Assembly: GCF_002117915.1 (NCBI RefSeq)
Contig: NZ_BDJB01000001.1
Span: forward strand, 124,001-188,000
Direction of reading: 5' to 3'
Length of the DNA: 64,000 bases
Source: Sphingomonas sp. TZW2008
GTDB lineage: Bacteria > Pseudomonadota > Alphaproteobacteria > Sphingomonadales > Sphingomonadaceae
The first letter of the stretch is position 1; every line of letters begins with the position of its first letter. This document shows positions 32,032 to 41,659 of the stretch, one piece after another. Position numbers and translations under genes: made by a program. Under the pieces are notes generated by a model. It was not told the DNA's origin. It saw nothing but the letters and a program-made list of their open reading frames with translations, and searched no databases.

Positions 32032-32915
32032 GCGTCACGCGCATCGGCAACGGCCCGGCGCTGTTCCGCGACCGCGCGGCGGCACCGCTGACCGGCTTCT
32101 CGTGGACCAAGGCGCTGCTCGTCGGCTTCGCGCTCGTCGTCGCGCTGCTCGTCGCAATGCCGGCCTTCGCCCAGACCGCTGCGCCCGCCGCGCCGATCGC
32201 CCCCGCTGCGCCGGCGGCACCGGGCGCGGGCGATGCGGTCGATCGCGCGCTGGGGCAGCTCGGCGGCGGGCAGAACGGATCGGGCTCGCTGTCGCTGTCG
32301 CTGCAGGTGCTCATCATCATGGGCCTGCTCAGCATTCTGCCGGGCATTCTGCTGATGATGACGAGCTTCACGCGGATCATCATCGTGCTGTCGGTGCTGC
32401 GCCAAGCGCTCGGCCTGCAGCAGACGCCGCCCAACCAGGTGCTCGTTGGCCTCAGCCTCTTCCTGTCGTTCTTCATCATGGCGCCCGTCATCAGCCAGAT
32501 CAACACGACCGCGGTACAGCCCTATGCCGCCGGTCAGATCGGCGGCACTGACCTCATCAAGACCGCGGGCGCGCCGCTCCACGCCTTCATGGCGAAGCAG
32601 ACGCGGGTGAAGGACGTCACGATGTTCGCCGAGATGGCGAAGTCCGGCCCCTATGCCAGCCCCAACGACATCCCTTTCTCGGTGCTGCTCCCCGCCTTCG
32701 TTACCAGCGAGCTGAAGACCGCGTTCCAGATCGGCTTCCTCGTCTTCCTGCCCTTCCTCGTCATCGATCTCGTCGTCGCGACGGTGCTGATGAGCCTCGG
32801 CATGGCGATGCTCAGCCCGACGATCATCTCGCTGCCGTTCAAGCTTCTGCTGTTCGTCCTAGTCGACGGATGGGCGCTGACGATGGGCAGCCTCGCCAAC
32901 AGCTTCGCGACCTGA
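32028..32915 (+). CDS. fliP: FliP, export gate protein
   Basis: FliP forms the core of the export gate with FliQ and FliR. The start is GTG at 32028 overlapping fliO. An unusually long N-terminus with a signal-like segment ([20 protein letters not shown]) and an Ala/Pro-rich stretch precedes the conserved core ([60 protein letters not shown]). The family signature [16 protein letters not shown] ends the protein (295 residues). Confidence 0.95.
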   Translation: MSVTRIGNGPALFRDRAAAPLTGFSWTKALLVGFALVVALLVAMPAFAQTAAPAAPIAPAAPAAPGAGDAVDRALGQLGGGQNGSGSLSLSLQVLIIMGLLSILPGILLMMTSFTRIIIVLSVLRQALGLQQTPPNQVLVGLSLFLSFFIMAPVISQINTTAVQPYAAGQIGGTDLIKTAGAPLHAFMAKQTRVKDVTMFAEMAKSGPYASPNDIPFSVLLPAFVTSELKTAFQIGFLVFLPFLVIDLVVATVLMSLGMAMLSPTIISLPFKLLLFVLVDGWALTMGSLANSFAT

Positions 32916-32928
32916 CCGGACACGTATC

Positions 32929-33201
32929 ATGGTAGATTCGGATTACTTCCTCACCGTCGCGAACCAGACGCTGTGGGTGCTCGCACTCGCCGCCGCGCCG
33001 ATTCTCATCCCCGCGCTCGTCTCGGGGCTGATCCTGGGCATGGTGCAGGCCGCGACCTCGATCCAGGAACAGACGCTGAGCTTCGTGCCCAAGCTGATCG
33101 TCGTCGGCATCTCGCTTGTCGTCTTCGGCGCGATGATCCTCGGGCTGCTGAGCGACTTCACGCTGTCGATCTTCGATCGCATCCCGGAGCTCGTCCGCTA
33201 G
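32929..33201 (+). CDS. fliQ: FliQ, export gate protein
   Basis: FliQ is the small two-helix export gate subunit. The 90-residue protein matches the family: two transmembrane helices and the central GLILGMVQAATSIQEQTLSF signature. It lies 13 bases after fliP and three bases before fliR. Confidence 0.95.
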   Translation: MVDSDYFLTVANQTLWVLALAAAPILIPALVSGLILGMVQAATSIQEQTLSFVPKLIVVGISLVVFGAMILGLLSDFTLSIFDRIPELVR

Positions 33202-33204
33202 GCG

Positions 33205-33978
33205 ATGCTTGGCCTCGGCCTCTCGATCGAACCGCAAATCTGGGCGCTCGTCTTCGTGATGGTGCGCGTGGGCGCGACGTTCGTGGCGGCGCCGATGTTC
33301 GGCAACGTCTCCGTGCCGCTGCCGGCGCGGATCGCGCTGGCGGGCGCGATCGGCGTGCTGGTGCTCGGTACGCAGACGATCACGCCGCCCGCGCAGGTAT
33401 TCGGCCTCGCCACTTTCCTTGCGGTGGGGGCGGAGGCGCTGGTCGGTCTCGCGCTCGGATTCATCCTGCAAATCGCCTTTGCCGCACCGCTGATCGCGGG
33501 CGAGCTGATCGGCGGATCGATGGGGCTGGGCTTTGCCAACATGATCGATCCGAATTCGGGCCGCTCGTCGCCGGCGATCGGCCAGTTCCTGTCTATCCTG
33601 CTGACGCTGCTGTTCCTGTCGATCGACGGGCACCTCGTGCTCGTCGATACGGTGGCGAAAAGCTACGTCGCGCTGCCGCCGGGTGCCGCCTGGCTCGCGC
33701 CCGCGCAGATGCGCGACATCGCGCTGTTCGGCGGTTACGCGTTTCTCTCCGGCCTGCTGCTCGCGCTCCCGGTCGGGTTCCTGCTGCTGTGCCTCAACCT
33801 CGTCGTCGGCATGATCTCGCGCTCGGCGCCCGCGCTCAACCTGTTTTCGATCGGCCTGCCCGCGAGCCTCGCGGTCGGCGTGGTCGCGATGGCCGCCGCC
33901 TTCCCGGCGATGGGTGATTACATGCTCGTCGTCGTGCGCGAAGGGCTCGACGCGACAGCTAGCCTGGTGATCGGCTGA
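33205..33978 (+). CDS. fliR: FliR, export gate protein
   Basis: FliR completes the FliPQR export gate. The 257-residue protein is strongly hydrophobic with about six membrane segments and contains family features such as VRVGATFVAAPMFGNVSVPL and GELIGGSMGLGFANMIDPNS. Its stop overlaps the flhB start by one base (TGATG). Confidence 0.94.
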   Translation: MLGLGLSIEPQIWALVFVMVRVGATFVAAPMFGNVSVPLPARIALAGAIGVLVLGTQTITPPAQVFGLATFLAVGAEALVGLALGFILQIAFAAPLIAGELIGGSMGLGFANMIDPNSGRSSPAIGQFLSILLTLLFLSIDGHLVLVDTVAKSYVALPPGAAWLAPAQMRDIALFGGYAFLSGLLLALPVGFLLLCLNLVVGMISRSAPALNLFSIGLPASLAVGVVAMAAAFPAMGDYMLVVVREGLDATASLVIG

Positions 33979-35111
33979 TGGCGGACGAATTCGGCGAAAA
34001 GACAGAAGCCCCGACACCCAAGCGTCTCAAGGACGCGGTCGAGAAGGGCGACATCCTCAAATCGCGCGAGTTCGCGACCGCGCTGGTGGTGCTCGCCGGC
34101 GTCGCCTGGATCGTCTTCTTCGGCCCCGCGCTGGTCGCCGCGTGCAAGGGCGTGATGGCGGAAAGCTTCCGCTTCGGGCGCGGCGACGTCGAGGATTTCC
34201 AGCCGTTCCGCCCGCTGGCGGCGGCGGGGTGGAAGCTCCTGCCCGCGCTCGGCGCGCTGTTCGCGATCACCGTGGTCGCCGGCATTCTCAGCCAGGCAGG
34301 GCTTGGCTCGCTCGGCTTCAACGGCAGCCTGCTCGCGCCCAAGGGCAGTCGCATCAACCCCGCGTCGGGGCTGAAGCGCATCTTCGGCATGAACGGCTGG
34401 ACCGAGCTCGGCAAATCCTTGCTCAAGGTCGCCCTGCTCGGCACGATCGGCGGCTGGCTGCTGATGCAGTCGGCGCGCGTCACGCTCGGGCTCGCGCGTT
34501 CCAATCTGGGCGCGGCGGTCGACGCGCTGGGCGGCACGCTGACGCACCTTCTCATCATCATGGCGATGGGGCTTGCCGCGATCGCGATGCTCGATGTGCC
34601 GCTGCAGATGTTCCAGCGGTTGAAGAAGCTGCGTATGACCAAGCAGGAGCAGAAGGACGAGCACAAGGAGAGCGACGGCAATCCCGAGGTGAAGGGGCAG
34701 ATCCGCGCCAAGCAGCGCGCGATCCTGTCGCGCTCGACGCGCAAGTCGGTCGCCGAGGCGCACGTCGTGCTCACCAACCCGACGCACTTCGCGATCGCGC
34801 TGCGCTACGATCGCGGGCACGACCAGGTGCCCGTGGTCGTCGCGAAGGGACGCGGCGCGATGGCCTTGGCAATCCGCGAGGCAGCGGGCGAGATGGCGGT
34901 ACCGATCCTCGAATACCCGATGCTTGCCCGTGCGATCTACTACACCAGCCGCGAAGGGCAGGAGGTGCGCGACGACCTCTACCTCGCGATCGCGACGGTG
35001 CTGGCGTTCGTCTTCGGCCTCAACGAGCGGATGGGCGGCACCGCGCCGCTGCCCGCGGTCGACGTGCCGGTCGGCGCGCGGTTCGACGAGAATGGCGCGG
35101 CGCTGTCGTGA
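33978..35111 (+). CDS. flhB: FlhB, export specificity switch protein
   Basis: FlhB sets substrate specificity of the export gate. The 377-residue protein starts with the family motif GEKTEAPTPKRLKDAVEKGD, has four membrane helices, and contains the autocleavage site NPTH in VLTNPTHFAIALRYDRG. The C-terminal cytoplasmic domain is complete. It is the last gene of the long flbD-fli operon; fliD follows after a separate promoter. Confidence 0.96.
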   Translation: MADEFGEKTEAPTPKRLKDAVEKGDILKSREFATALVVLAGVAWIVFFGPALVAACKGVMAESFRFGRGDVEDFQPFRPLAAAGWKLLPALGALFAITVVAGILSQAGLGSLGFNGSLLAPKGSRINPASGLKRIFGMNGWTELGKSLLKVALLGTIGGWLLMQSARVTLGLARSNLGAAVDALGGTLTHLLIIMAMGLAAIAMLDVPLQMFQRLKKLRMTKQEQKDEHKESDGNPEVKGQIRAKQRAILSRSTRKSVAEAHVVLTNPTHFAIALRYDRGHDQVPVVVAKGRGAMALAIREAAGEMAVPILEYPMLARAIYYTSREGQEVRDDLYLAIATVLAFVFGLNERMGGTAPLPAVDVPVGARFDENGAALS

Positions 35112-35136
35112 CCGACGGCGGCAGTGCGCAATTCGT

Positions 35137-35163
35137 TAAAGGTTGCGCGGGCGCGGCCGTTTA
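35137..35163 (+). promoter_or_regulatory. Sigma-28 promoter of fliD
   Basis: TAAAGGTT (35137-35144), 11 bases and GCCGTTTA (35156-35163) match the FliA consensus. The -10 box ends only ten bases before the fliD ATG, so the expected transcription start is within a few bases of the start codon, and the AGGA at 35164-35167 would be outside the mRNA. Confidence 0.82.
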
Positions 35164-35173
35164 GGATGGTGTC

Positions 35174-36679
35174 ATGACCACGACCAGCAGCAGCACCGCG
35201 TCGCCGACCCCGACACCGTCGACGACGACGATCGCCAAATCGGCGGCCAGCGCGCTGCTGACGTCGCTCAACACCGGATCGGGCGTCGATACCGACAGCC
35301 TCGTCACCGGGCTGGTCGAGGCGCAGTTCGCCGCCAAGACCGCTGCGCTCACCGCCCGGTCTGATCGGCTGACGGCGCAGCTGTCGGGTGTCGCGACGCT
35401 GAAGAGCGCGATTACCGATTTCGCCAGCGCGCTCGAGGCGCTGGTCAAGGGCGGGTCGCTCCAGTCGCAGCCGGCAAGTTCCGACAGTCGCGTGCTGACG
35501 GCGACTGCGATCTCGGGCGCCAAACTGACGGGGCTGACGGGCAGTATCCAGGTCGATCGCCTTGCCACCGCGCAGGCCGCGGTCAGCCGCACGGCCGTTG
35601 CGACCAAGGACACGCCGATCGCTACGGGCACCTTCACGCTCAAGATCGGCACCGCCAGCTACGAAAATGGCGCGATGACCGGCATCACCGCGCCCGATGC
35701 GAACAAGGACGGCGTCGAGGACACGCTGACGATCAACGTCACCAATGGATCGCTCACCGGCATCGCCGCCGCGATCAACGCCGCAAAATCGGGCGTCACC
35801 GCTTCCGTCGTTACCAACGCCAATGGCGAAGCGTATCTGTCGCTCAAGGGCGAGACGGGGACGGCCAAGGCCTTCTCGCTCACCGCCAACGATCCCAATA
35901 GCGCCCTCGCGCAGTTCAACGTCGGTCCGGACGCGACCGATATGAAGGAAATGAGCACCGCCGGGAATGCGGCGCTGACGGTCGACGGCATTCCGGTGGA
36001 GCGCGGCAGCAACAGCATCAGCGATCTCGTCACCGGCGTGAAGCTCGATCTGGTCGGCACGTCGACCACGCCGGTTACATTGTCGTCGACGACGCCTACC
36101 GCAGCGCTGACCAACGCGGTCGAGGACGTCGTCTTCACCTACAATTCGCTGATGGCGGAGCTGAAGAAGCAGACCGATCCGATCACCGGCGAGCTGCGCG
36201 CCGATCCCGGCGCGCAAACCATGTTGCGCAGCCTGAAGGCACTAAACACGCGCAACCTGCTTCCCGGTAGTGCCGCCGGCACGCCGCGCACGCTGTCCGA
36301 TCTCGGCGTCGCCACCAACCGCGACGGCACGCTGTCGGTCAGCAGCGACAAGCTCGCCAAGGCCGTGGCGGGCAATCCCGGCGCGATCGAGGCGATCTTC
36401 TCCAATTCGTCCGACGGATCGGGGCTGCTCGCGGCGATGAACTCGGTCAAGCTCGCCGCCACCAGCACGCTCTACGGGCTTGGCGCGTCGACCACGCGCT
36501 ACAATGCCGCCAAGAGCGACCTCGCCGATCAACAGGACAAGGTTGCCGACCAGCGCGAACGGCTGACGACGCGGATGACGCAGCAGTTCGCCTCGATGAA
36601 CGCGCGTGTCGCAGCGTACAAGTCGACGCAGACGTTCATGGAAAACCAGATCAAGCAATGGACCAACGGTAACAACTGA
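35174..36679 (+). CDS. fliD: FliD, filament cap protein (HAP2)
   Basis: FliD caps the filament and folds exported flagellin. The 501-residue protein has a Ser/Thr-rich N-terminus followed by the conserved LNTGSGVDTDSLVTGLVEAQ, a variable middle, and the C-terminal conserved part (NSLMAELKKQTDPITGELRA ... LSDLGVATNRDGTLSVSSDK) ending in a helical tail. The ATG at 35174 is the only plausible start. The mRNA from the adjacent sigma-28 promoter would be nearly leaderless. Its stop overlaps fliS by one base. Confidence 0.93.
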   Translation: MTTTSSSTASPTPTPSTTTIAKSAASALLTSLNTGSGVDTDSLVTGLVEAQFAAKTAALTARSDRLTAQLSGVATLKSAITDFASALEALVKGGSLQSQPASSDSRVLTATAISGAKLTGLTGSIQVDRLATAQAAVSRTAVATKDTPIATGTFTLKIGTASYENGAMTGITAPDANKDGVEDTLTINVTNGSLTGIAAAINAAKSGVTASVVTNANGEAYLSLKGETGTAKAFSLTANDPNSALAQFNVGPDATDMKEMSTAGNAALTVDGIPVERGSNSISDLVTGVKLDLVGTSTTPVTLSSTTPTAALTNAVEDVVFTYNSLMAELKKQTDPITGELRADPGAQTMLRSLKALNTRNLLPGSAAGTPRTLSDLGVATNRDGTLSVSSDKLAKAVAGNPGAIEAIFSNSSDGSGLLAAMNSVKLAATSTLYGLGASTTRYNAAKSDLADQQDKVADQRERLTTRMTQQFASMNARVAAYKSTQTFMENQIKQWTNGNN

Positions 36680-37077
36680 TGGCCTATGCATCCGTCCTGC
36701 TGCGCGATCCGGCGCAGACCTATCGCCAGATCGATCTGGCCGGCCGCACCGCGAATGCGGACGGCCCGGCGCTCGTGCAGCTATTGTACGAGGAGCTCGT
36801 CCAGGCGCTGCGCGTCGCGGCGTGGGCGGCGGAGCGCAAGAAGTTCGCGGTGAAGAGCGAGCGTGTGACGCGCGCCACCGCGATCCTTTTCGCGCTCGAG
36901 GCGGGGCTAGATTTCGACAAGGGCGGCGATGTCTCGCGCACGCTCGCCAAGGTCTATGCCGGCGCGCGCAAGCAGGTGATCGAGGCGAGCCTGGGGCACG
37001 ACGGCGCGCCGTTCCGCGATGCGGCGACGACGTTCGAGGAGATCGGCGCGGCGTGGCGCACCGCGCGCGCCGCCTGA
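36679..37077 (+). CDS. fliS: FliS, flagellin export chaperone
   Basis: FliS binds newly made flagellin and delivers it to the export gate. The 132-residue helical protein contains the family pattern: a Tyr-rich start (YASVLLRDPAQTYRQIDLAG), ALVQLLYEELVQALRVAAWA, and ATAILFALEAGLDFDKGGDV. It overlaps fliD (TGATG) and is convergent with zntB, whose stop is 10 bases away. Confidence 0.9.
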   Translation: MAYASVLLRDPAQTYRQIDLAGRTANADGPALVQLLYEELVQALRVAAWAAERKKFAVKSERVTRATAILFALEAGLDFDKGGDVSRTLAKVYAGARKQVIEASLGHDGAPFRDAATTFEEIGAAWRTARAA

Positions 37078-37087
37078 TCGTGAAACC

Positions 37088-38038
37088 CTAGCGGAACCAG
37101 TGCCGCGCGACGAACCAGCCCGTCACCCCGATCGCGATCGCGGCGCATAGCGCGACGATCGCATCGAACGCCCAGGGTTCCTTGGCAAACCACAGCCCCT
37201 CGACATTCATCCCGTAGAGGCCGGTGACAAAGGTGAGCGGCAGGAACACCATCGCCGCGATCGAGATGACGAGTCCGCGCTGGTCGAGCTGCTCGGCGCG
37301 CAGATCGGTCAGCGCCTCGTGCATCAGGCTCGATCGCTCGCGGATCGCCTCCAGCTCCTCCGCCATGCGTGCCGCGCGATCGGCCGCGGCCGCGATATGC
37401 GCGCGGTCGTCCGGCCCCAGCCATTCGCCCGGCAGCGTCGCCAGCTTCTCCAGCGCGGCGCGCTGCGGGTTGAGGAAACGGCGGTAGTTGATCGCCTCAA
37501 CGCGCACGCGCGTCACGTTGCGGCGAAGCGCGAACACCTGCGAGGCGTCGAGCTGCTGCTCGCAATCGTCGAGATCGTCGCCGAGGTCCGCCACGACGGG
37601 GTCGAGATCGGCGGTGATCGCGGTCGCGAATGCGGTGATAAGGTCGCCCGGATCGCTGACGCAACCGCGCTCCACCTCCGCCGCGACGCTGTCGGTGGCG
37701 ACGAGGTGCTTGCGCGTCACCGAAATGGTCCGCCCACGCTCCGCCCAGATGCGTACGGAGGCGAGCATGTCCGACGGATCGAGCTGCTCCTCGGTGCGGC
37801 CGCGCAGATTGAGGAAAGCGCCGTCGTCGAACGCGTCGCAGCGCGGCCGTGTCTCGTTCGCGGTCAGCGCCTCGACGACATATTCGGACAGCTTCGCCTC
37901 GTCGCGCAGCCACGCCTGCGCGTGCTCGGCATTGGTCGACAGATGCACCCACACCATCGCGTCGGCGCACTCTAGCGCGTCCTTGACCGCGACCTTCTCG
38001 TGCTTGCCGCCCGCGATGCGATAGGCGAATCCGCTCAT
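37088..38038 (-). CDS. zntB: CorA/ZntB-type divalent cation transporter
   Basis: The 316-residue protein has a large cytosolic domain, a long helical stalk (AADRAARMAEELEAIRERSS) and two C-terminal membrane helices joined by the GMN signature (LTFVTGLYGMNVEGLWF). It probably moves Zn2+ or Mg2+ across the inner membrane. The start at 38038 (MSGFAYRIAGGKHEK) overlaps the stop of the upstream siroheme gene; more distal starts would run through that gene. It is the last gene of the argH-lysA operon. Confidence 0.85.
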   Translation of the reverse strand: MSGFAYRIAGGKHEKVAVKDALECADAMVWVHLSTNAEHAQAWLRDEAKLSEYVVEALTANETRPRCDAFDDGAFLNLRGRTEEQLDPSDMLASVRIWAERGRTISVTRKHLVATDSVAAEVERGCVSDPGDLITAFATAITADLDPVVADLGDDLDDCEQQLDASQVFALRRNVTRVRVEAINYRRFLNPQRAALEKLATLPGEWLGPDDRAHIAAAADRAARMAEELEAIRERSSLMHEALTDLRAEQLDQRGLVISIAAMVFLPLTFVTGLYGMNVEGLWFAKEPWAFDAIVALCAAIAIGVTGWFVARHWFR

Positions 38039-38787
38039 GCCATCCTCACGTCGACCGTCAGCCCTTCGGCGCTGGTGGGGGGCGCGTCGCACAGCAGGCG
38101 ATCGGCATCGGCACGGGCGCGGTCGAGGATCGCGCGCGGCACGTCCGCGGCGTGGCAGACGCGATCGGCGTTGGCGAGCAGTCGCGCCTGGCGCAGCGTC
38201 AGATCGTCGGGATCGGCCGAGGTGAGGCGCATGCGGACGATCGTCGCCGTCTCGTCATCTGCCGCCGGGGGAAGTCCGCTCGCGTCGCCCACATCCGGCT
38301 GCAAAGGATCGTATGCGCCGCCCGGCGCGAAGGACGCGGCGATCGCACGGCGACGGGCACTCGCGTCGGGATAGCGCGCACGCCACGCCGATCGTGCGGC
38401 GAACAGCCGCTCCGCCAAGCGGCCGAGCCCGGCGGGGAGCAGCGCTTCCAGTCGCTGGCGCAGCGCCGCGGCGAGCCCTGCCGACGCGCCGCCGGTGCCG
38501 ATCGCGACGAGCACCGGATCGCGATCGACGATCGCGGGAAGCGTGAAGTCGCACAGCTCGACGCGATCGACCGCGTTGACGAGGATGCCGCGCGCCTTGA
38601 GGCGGGCGACGGCAGCATCGTCGTCGACGACGATTGCCAGCCGTGCATCCTCAGCGTCCTCGCCGACGACGATCGCGCCCGCGCGGTCGAGCAGCCGCCG
38701 CTTCGCCGCCGCCGCCTCGCCGCTACCCACCAGGATCACGCTGCGGCCCTGCAACCGCACGAAGATCGGCAGGCTGTGGAAGCTCAC
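38035..38787 (-). CDS. Siroheme synthase N-terminal (precorrin-2 dehydrogenase/ferrochelatase) domain protein
   Basis: The 250-residue protein matches the CysG-B/Met8 part of siroheme synthase: NAD-binding LQGRSVILVGSGEAAAAKRR, VNAVDRVELCDFTLPAIVDR and VAIGTGGASAGLAAALRQRL. The last ~45 residues (SADPDDLTLRQARLLANADR) resemble only the start of the uroporphyrinogen methyltransferase domain, which then stops. It starts with GTG at 38787 overlapping the lysA stop. It would oxidise precorrin-2 and insert iron, with methylation done by another protein. Confidence 0.8.
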   Translation of the reverse strand: MSFHSLPIFVRLQGRSVILVGSGEAAAAKRRLLDRAGAIVVGEDAEDARLAIVVDDDAAVARLKARGILVNAVDRVELCDFTLPAIVDRDPVLVAIGTGGASAGLAAALRQRLEALLPAGLGRLAERLFAARSAWRARYPDASARRRAIAASFAPGGAYDPLQPDVGDASGLPPAADDETATIVRMRLTSADPDDLTLRQARLLANADRVCHAADVPRAILDRARADADRLLCDAPPTSAEGLTVDVRMA

Positions 38788-40040
38788 AGCCAGTCCGGCA
38801 CGCGCTCGGCGGCGAGGATCGTCTCTGCGGCGATGCGATCGGCGACGACGGCGTAGCGATCGCCGTCGACCAGCACCTCGGGCACCAGCGGGCGCGAATT
38901 GTAGGTCGATGCCATCGTTGCGCCGTACGCGCCGGCAGTACGGAAGATCGCGAGGTCGCCCGATCGCACCGCGTCGATCTCGCGGTCGCGTGCGAAGGTA
39001 TCGCCCGTCTCGCACACCGGCCCGGCGATATTCGCCGTCATCCGCGCACCGTTCGGGCGCACCGCGGCGAAATCGTGCCACGCATCGTACAGCGCGGGGC
39101 GCGCAAGATCATTCATCGCCGCGTCGACGATGACGTAGGGATTGGTGACGCCGGGCTTCACCCAGATCACCTCGGTCATCAGCACGCCGGCATTGCCCGC
39201 GATGACGCGGCCCGGCTCGAACATCAGCGTGACGTCCCAGTCCTTCGTCACGCGCGCCACCATCGCGCCGAAGTCCGCGAGGTCAGGCGGCACGTCGCCC
39301 GCCTTGTAGTTGACGCCGAGCCCGCCGCCGAGATCGACGTGGGTGATGGTGTGGCCGGCGGCGCGCAGCTCTGCGACGAGTGCGCCGATCCGGGTGTAGG
39401 CGGTCTCCAACGGCGCCAGGTCGAGCAGTTGCGAGCCGATGTGGATCGCCACGCCACGCAGGTCGAGCCCGTCGAGCCCGGCGAGCCGCGCGAAGATCGC
39501 CGCCGCCTCGTCGATCGGCACGCCGAACTTGTTCTCGCGCTTACCGGTCGAGATCTTGGCGTGCGTCCCCGCGTCGACATCGGGGTTCACCCGCAGCACC
39601 GCGCGCGCCGTGCGCCCCGTCGCCGCGGCGAGCTGGGCGAGGACGACGCCTTCCTCCTCCAGCTCGATGTTGAACTGGCCGATCCCTGCCTCGAGACCCT
39701 TGGTCAGTTCCGCGCGCGTCTTGCCGACGCCCGAGAAGACGACGTCCTGCGCCGCCATCCCCGCCGCCAGCGCCCGCGCGAGCTCACCGCCCGATACGAC
39801 GTCGGCGCCATAGCCCTCGCGCGCCAGCACGTTGAGCACGGCGATGTTGGGATTGGCTTTGATCGCATAGGCGACGTGGACGCGGCCGGCGGGCTTCAGC
39901 CCGTCGCGGAACGCGCGCGCGTGACGGCGCAGCGTCGCGGCGGAATAGACGTAGACGGGGGTGCCGACCTCCGCCGCGATGCGCGCCAGCGGCACCGCCT
40001 CGCAGTGAAGTTCGCCGTCGATCAGCGTGAAATGGTCCAT
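38784..40040 (-). CDS. lysA: Diaminopimelate decarboxylase
   Basis: LysA makes L-lysine from meso-diaminopimelate using pyridoxal phosphate. The 418-residue protein contains the PLP-lysine motif VAYAIKANPNIAVLNVLARE, the GADVVSGGELARAL segment, the glycine-rich HVDLGGGLGVNY phosphate-binding region and the catalytic CETGDTFARDRE. Length is standard. It follows the small lipoprotein gene by three bases. Confidence 0.96.
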   Translation of the reverse strand: MDHFTLIDGELHCEAVPLARIAAEVGTPVYVYSAATLRRHARAFRDGLKPAGRVHVAYAIKANPNIAVLNVLAREGYGADVVSGGELARALAAGMAAQDVVFSGVGKTRAELTKGLEAGIGQFNIELEEEGVVLAQLAAATGRTARAVLRVNPDVDAGTHAKISTGKRENKFGVPIDEAAAIFARLAGLDGLDLRGVAIHIGSQLLDLAPLETAYTRIGALVAELRAAGHTITHVDLGGGLGVNYKAGDVPPDLADFGAMVARVTKDWDVTLMFEPGRVIAGNAGVLMTEVIWVKPGVTNPYVIVDAAMNDLARPALYDAWHDFAAVRPNGARMTANIAGPVCETGDTFARDREIDAVRSGDLAIFRTAGAYGATMASTYNSRPLVPEVLVDGDRYAVVADRIAAETILAAERVPDWL

Positions 40041-40043
40041 GGA

Positions 40044-40277
40044 TTACCTTGGCGGGAGATCGAATTCGTCGCTGCGCCGCTCCTGCGAATTGCGCAACAG
40101 CTCGTCGCTGCGGCCTGGCCGCGCCTGCGGGCCGGGTTTGAGCAGGTCGGCAGGAGCAGGCGTCGCGGTCGCGCCATAAGGGGCGGACGGCAGCTGCTCG
40201 CCCTCGACCGGCTTCAACCCGCGCGACGCGCCGCATCCGGCCAGCGCGACAGCCGCGACAAGGATCAGCGCCTTCAC
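40044..40277 (-). CDS. Small LptM-like lipoprotein
   Basis: The 77-residue protein begins with a lipoprotein signal peptide ([15 protein letters not shown]) ending in a good lipobox LAGC. The mature part is Pro/Arg-rich without a known domain. Small lipoproteins at this spot beside lysA belong to the LptM (YifL) type that assists the LptD/LptE outer-membrane translocon in enterics; the name is suggested by size and neighbourhood only. It overlaps argH by four bases. Confidence 0.65.
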   Translation of the reverse strand: MKALILVAAVALAGCGASRGLKPVEGEQLPSAPYGATATPAPADLLKPGPQARPGRSDELLRNSQERRSDEFDLPPR

Positions 40278-41659
40278 GACAGTGCCTCGCGCGCTTCGCG
40301 GATCGCGGCGCGCACATTGTCGGGCGCAGTGCCGCCGAAGCTCGTCCGGCTCGCGACCGATGCGTCCACCGACAGCACGTCGAACACGCGCGCGTCGATC
40401 CGCGCGTCGATCGCGGTCAGATCATAGATCGGCACCTCGTCGAGCCGGACGCCGAGCGCTTCGGCGCGCGCCACCGCACGACCGGTGATGTGGTGTGCCT
40501 CGCGGAACGGCACGCCCGCCTCGCGCACCAGCCAGTCGGCGAGATCGGTCGCGGTGGCGAAGCCGCTCTCGGCGAGGGCGCGCATCCGGTCGGTGCGGAA
40601 CGTCGCGCTCTCGACCATCCCGGTCATCGCCGCGAGGCACAGGCCGAGCAGGTCGTGGCACTCGAATACAGGCGGCTTGTCGTCCTGCATGTCCTTCGAA
40701 TAGGCGAGCGGCAGGCCCTTCATCGTCACCATCAGGCTGACGAGGCAGCCGGTGATCCGCCCCGCATGGCCGCGCACCAGCTCGGCGGCGTCGGGATTGC
40801 GCTTCTGCGGCATGATCGAGCTGCCGGTCGACCATTGATCGCTCAAGGAGACAAAGCCGAACGGCTGCGACGCCCACAGCACGAACTCCTCCGCCAGCCG
40901 CGACAGGTGCAGCGCGCATTGCGCCGCGCCGGTGAGATACTCGATCGCGAAGTCGCGGTCGGACACGGCGTCGAGCGAGTTGCGCGTCGGCCCGTCGAAG
41001 CCGAGCGCGGCGGCGGTGGCGTGGCGATCGACCGGGAAGCCGGTGCCCGCGAGCGCCGCCGAGCCGAGCGGCGACAGGTTCATGCGCGCGCGGGCGTCGC
41101 GGAAGCGGCCGACATCGCGCCGCGCCATTTCGACATAGGCCATCAGATGGTGGCCGAGCGTGACGGGCTGTGCCGACTGGAGGTGCGTGAAGCCGGGCAT
41201 CACGCTCGCCGCATGCTCCTCCGCCCGTGCGAGCAGCGCGCGCTGGAACGCGGCGAGCGCCGCCAGTGTCTCGTCGATCGCGTCGCGCACCCACAGGCGG
41301 AAATCGGTCGCCACCTGATCGTTGCGGCTGCGTGCGGTATGCAGCCGCCCCGCGACCGGGCCGATCGCCTCGGCGAGCCGCGCCTCGGTCTGCATGTGGA
41401 TGTCCTCGAGCGCGAGGTCCTCCGCCACGCCGTGCGCCTCGTACTGCGCCGCGACCGTATCGAGCCCGCGGGCGATCGCCGCCGCGTCGTCGCCCGCGAC
41501 GATGCCCTGCTTCGCCAGCATCGCGACGTGTGCCTGGCTGCCGCGCACGTCCTGCCGCCACATCCGCTTGTCGAAGGGGATGGAGGCATTTATCTCGCGC
41601 ATCACCGCCGCCGGCCCTTCGGCGAACCGGCCGCCCCACATCTGGTTGGAACCGCTCAT
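40274..41659 (-). CDS. argH: Argininosuccinate lyase
   Basis: ArgH cleaves argininosuccinate to arginine and fumarate. The 461-residue protein contains the N-terminal [20 protein letters not shown] and the fumarate-lyase signature [20 protein letters not shown]. The ATG at 41659 overlaps the divergent tlpA-like start by two bases; an internal ATG at 41641 (MWGGRF) is equally plausible and would relieve the clash. It heads the argH-lipoprotein-lysA-siroheme-zntB operon. Confidence 0.95.
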   Translation of the reverse strand: MSGSNQMWGGRFAEGPAAVMREINASIPFDKRMWRQDVRGSQAHVAMLAKQGIVAGDDAAAIARGLDTVAAQYEAHGVAEDLALEDIHMQTEARLAEAIGPVAGRLHTARSRNDQVATDFRLWVRDAIDETLAALAAFQRALLARAEEHAASVMPGFTHLQSAQPVTLGHHLMAYVEMARRDVGRFRDARARMNLSPLGSAALAGTGFPVDRHATAAALGFDGPTRNSLDAVSDRDFAIEYLTGAAQCALHLSRLAEEFVLWASQPFGFVSLSDQWSTGSSIMPQKRNPDAAELVRGHAGRITGCLVSLMVTMKGLPLAYSKDMQDDKPPVFECHDLLGLCLAAMTGMVESATFRTDRMRALAESGFATATDLADWLVREAGVPFREAHHITGRAVARAEALGVRLDEVPIYDLTAIDARIDARVFDVLSVDASVASRTSFGGTAPDNVRAAIREAREALS

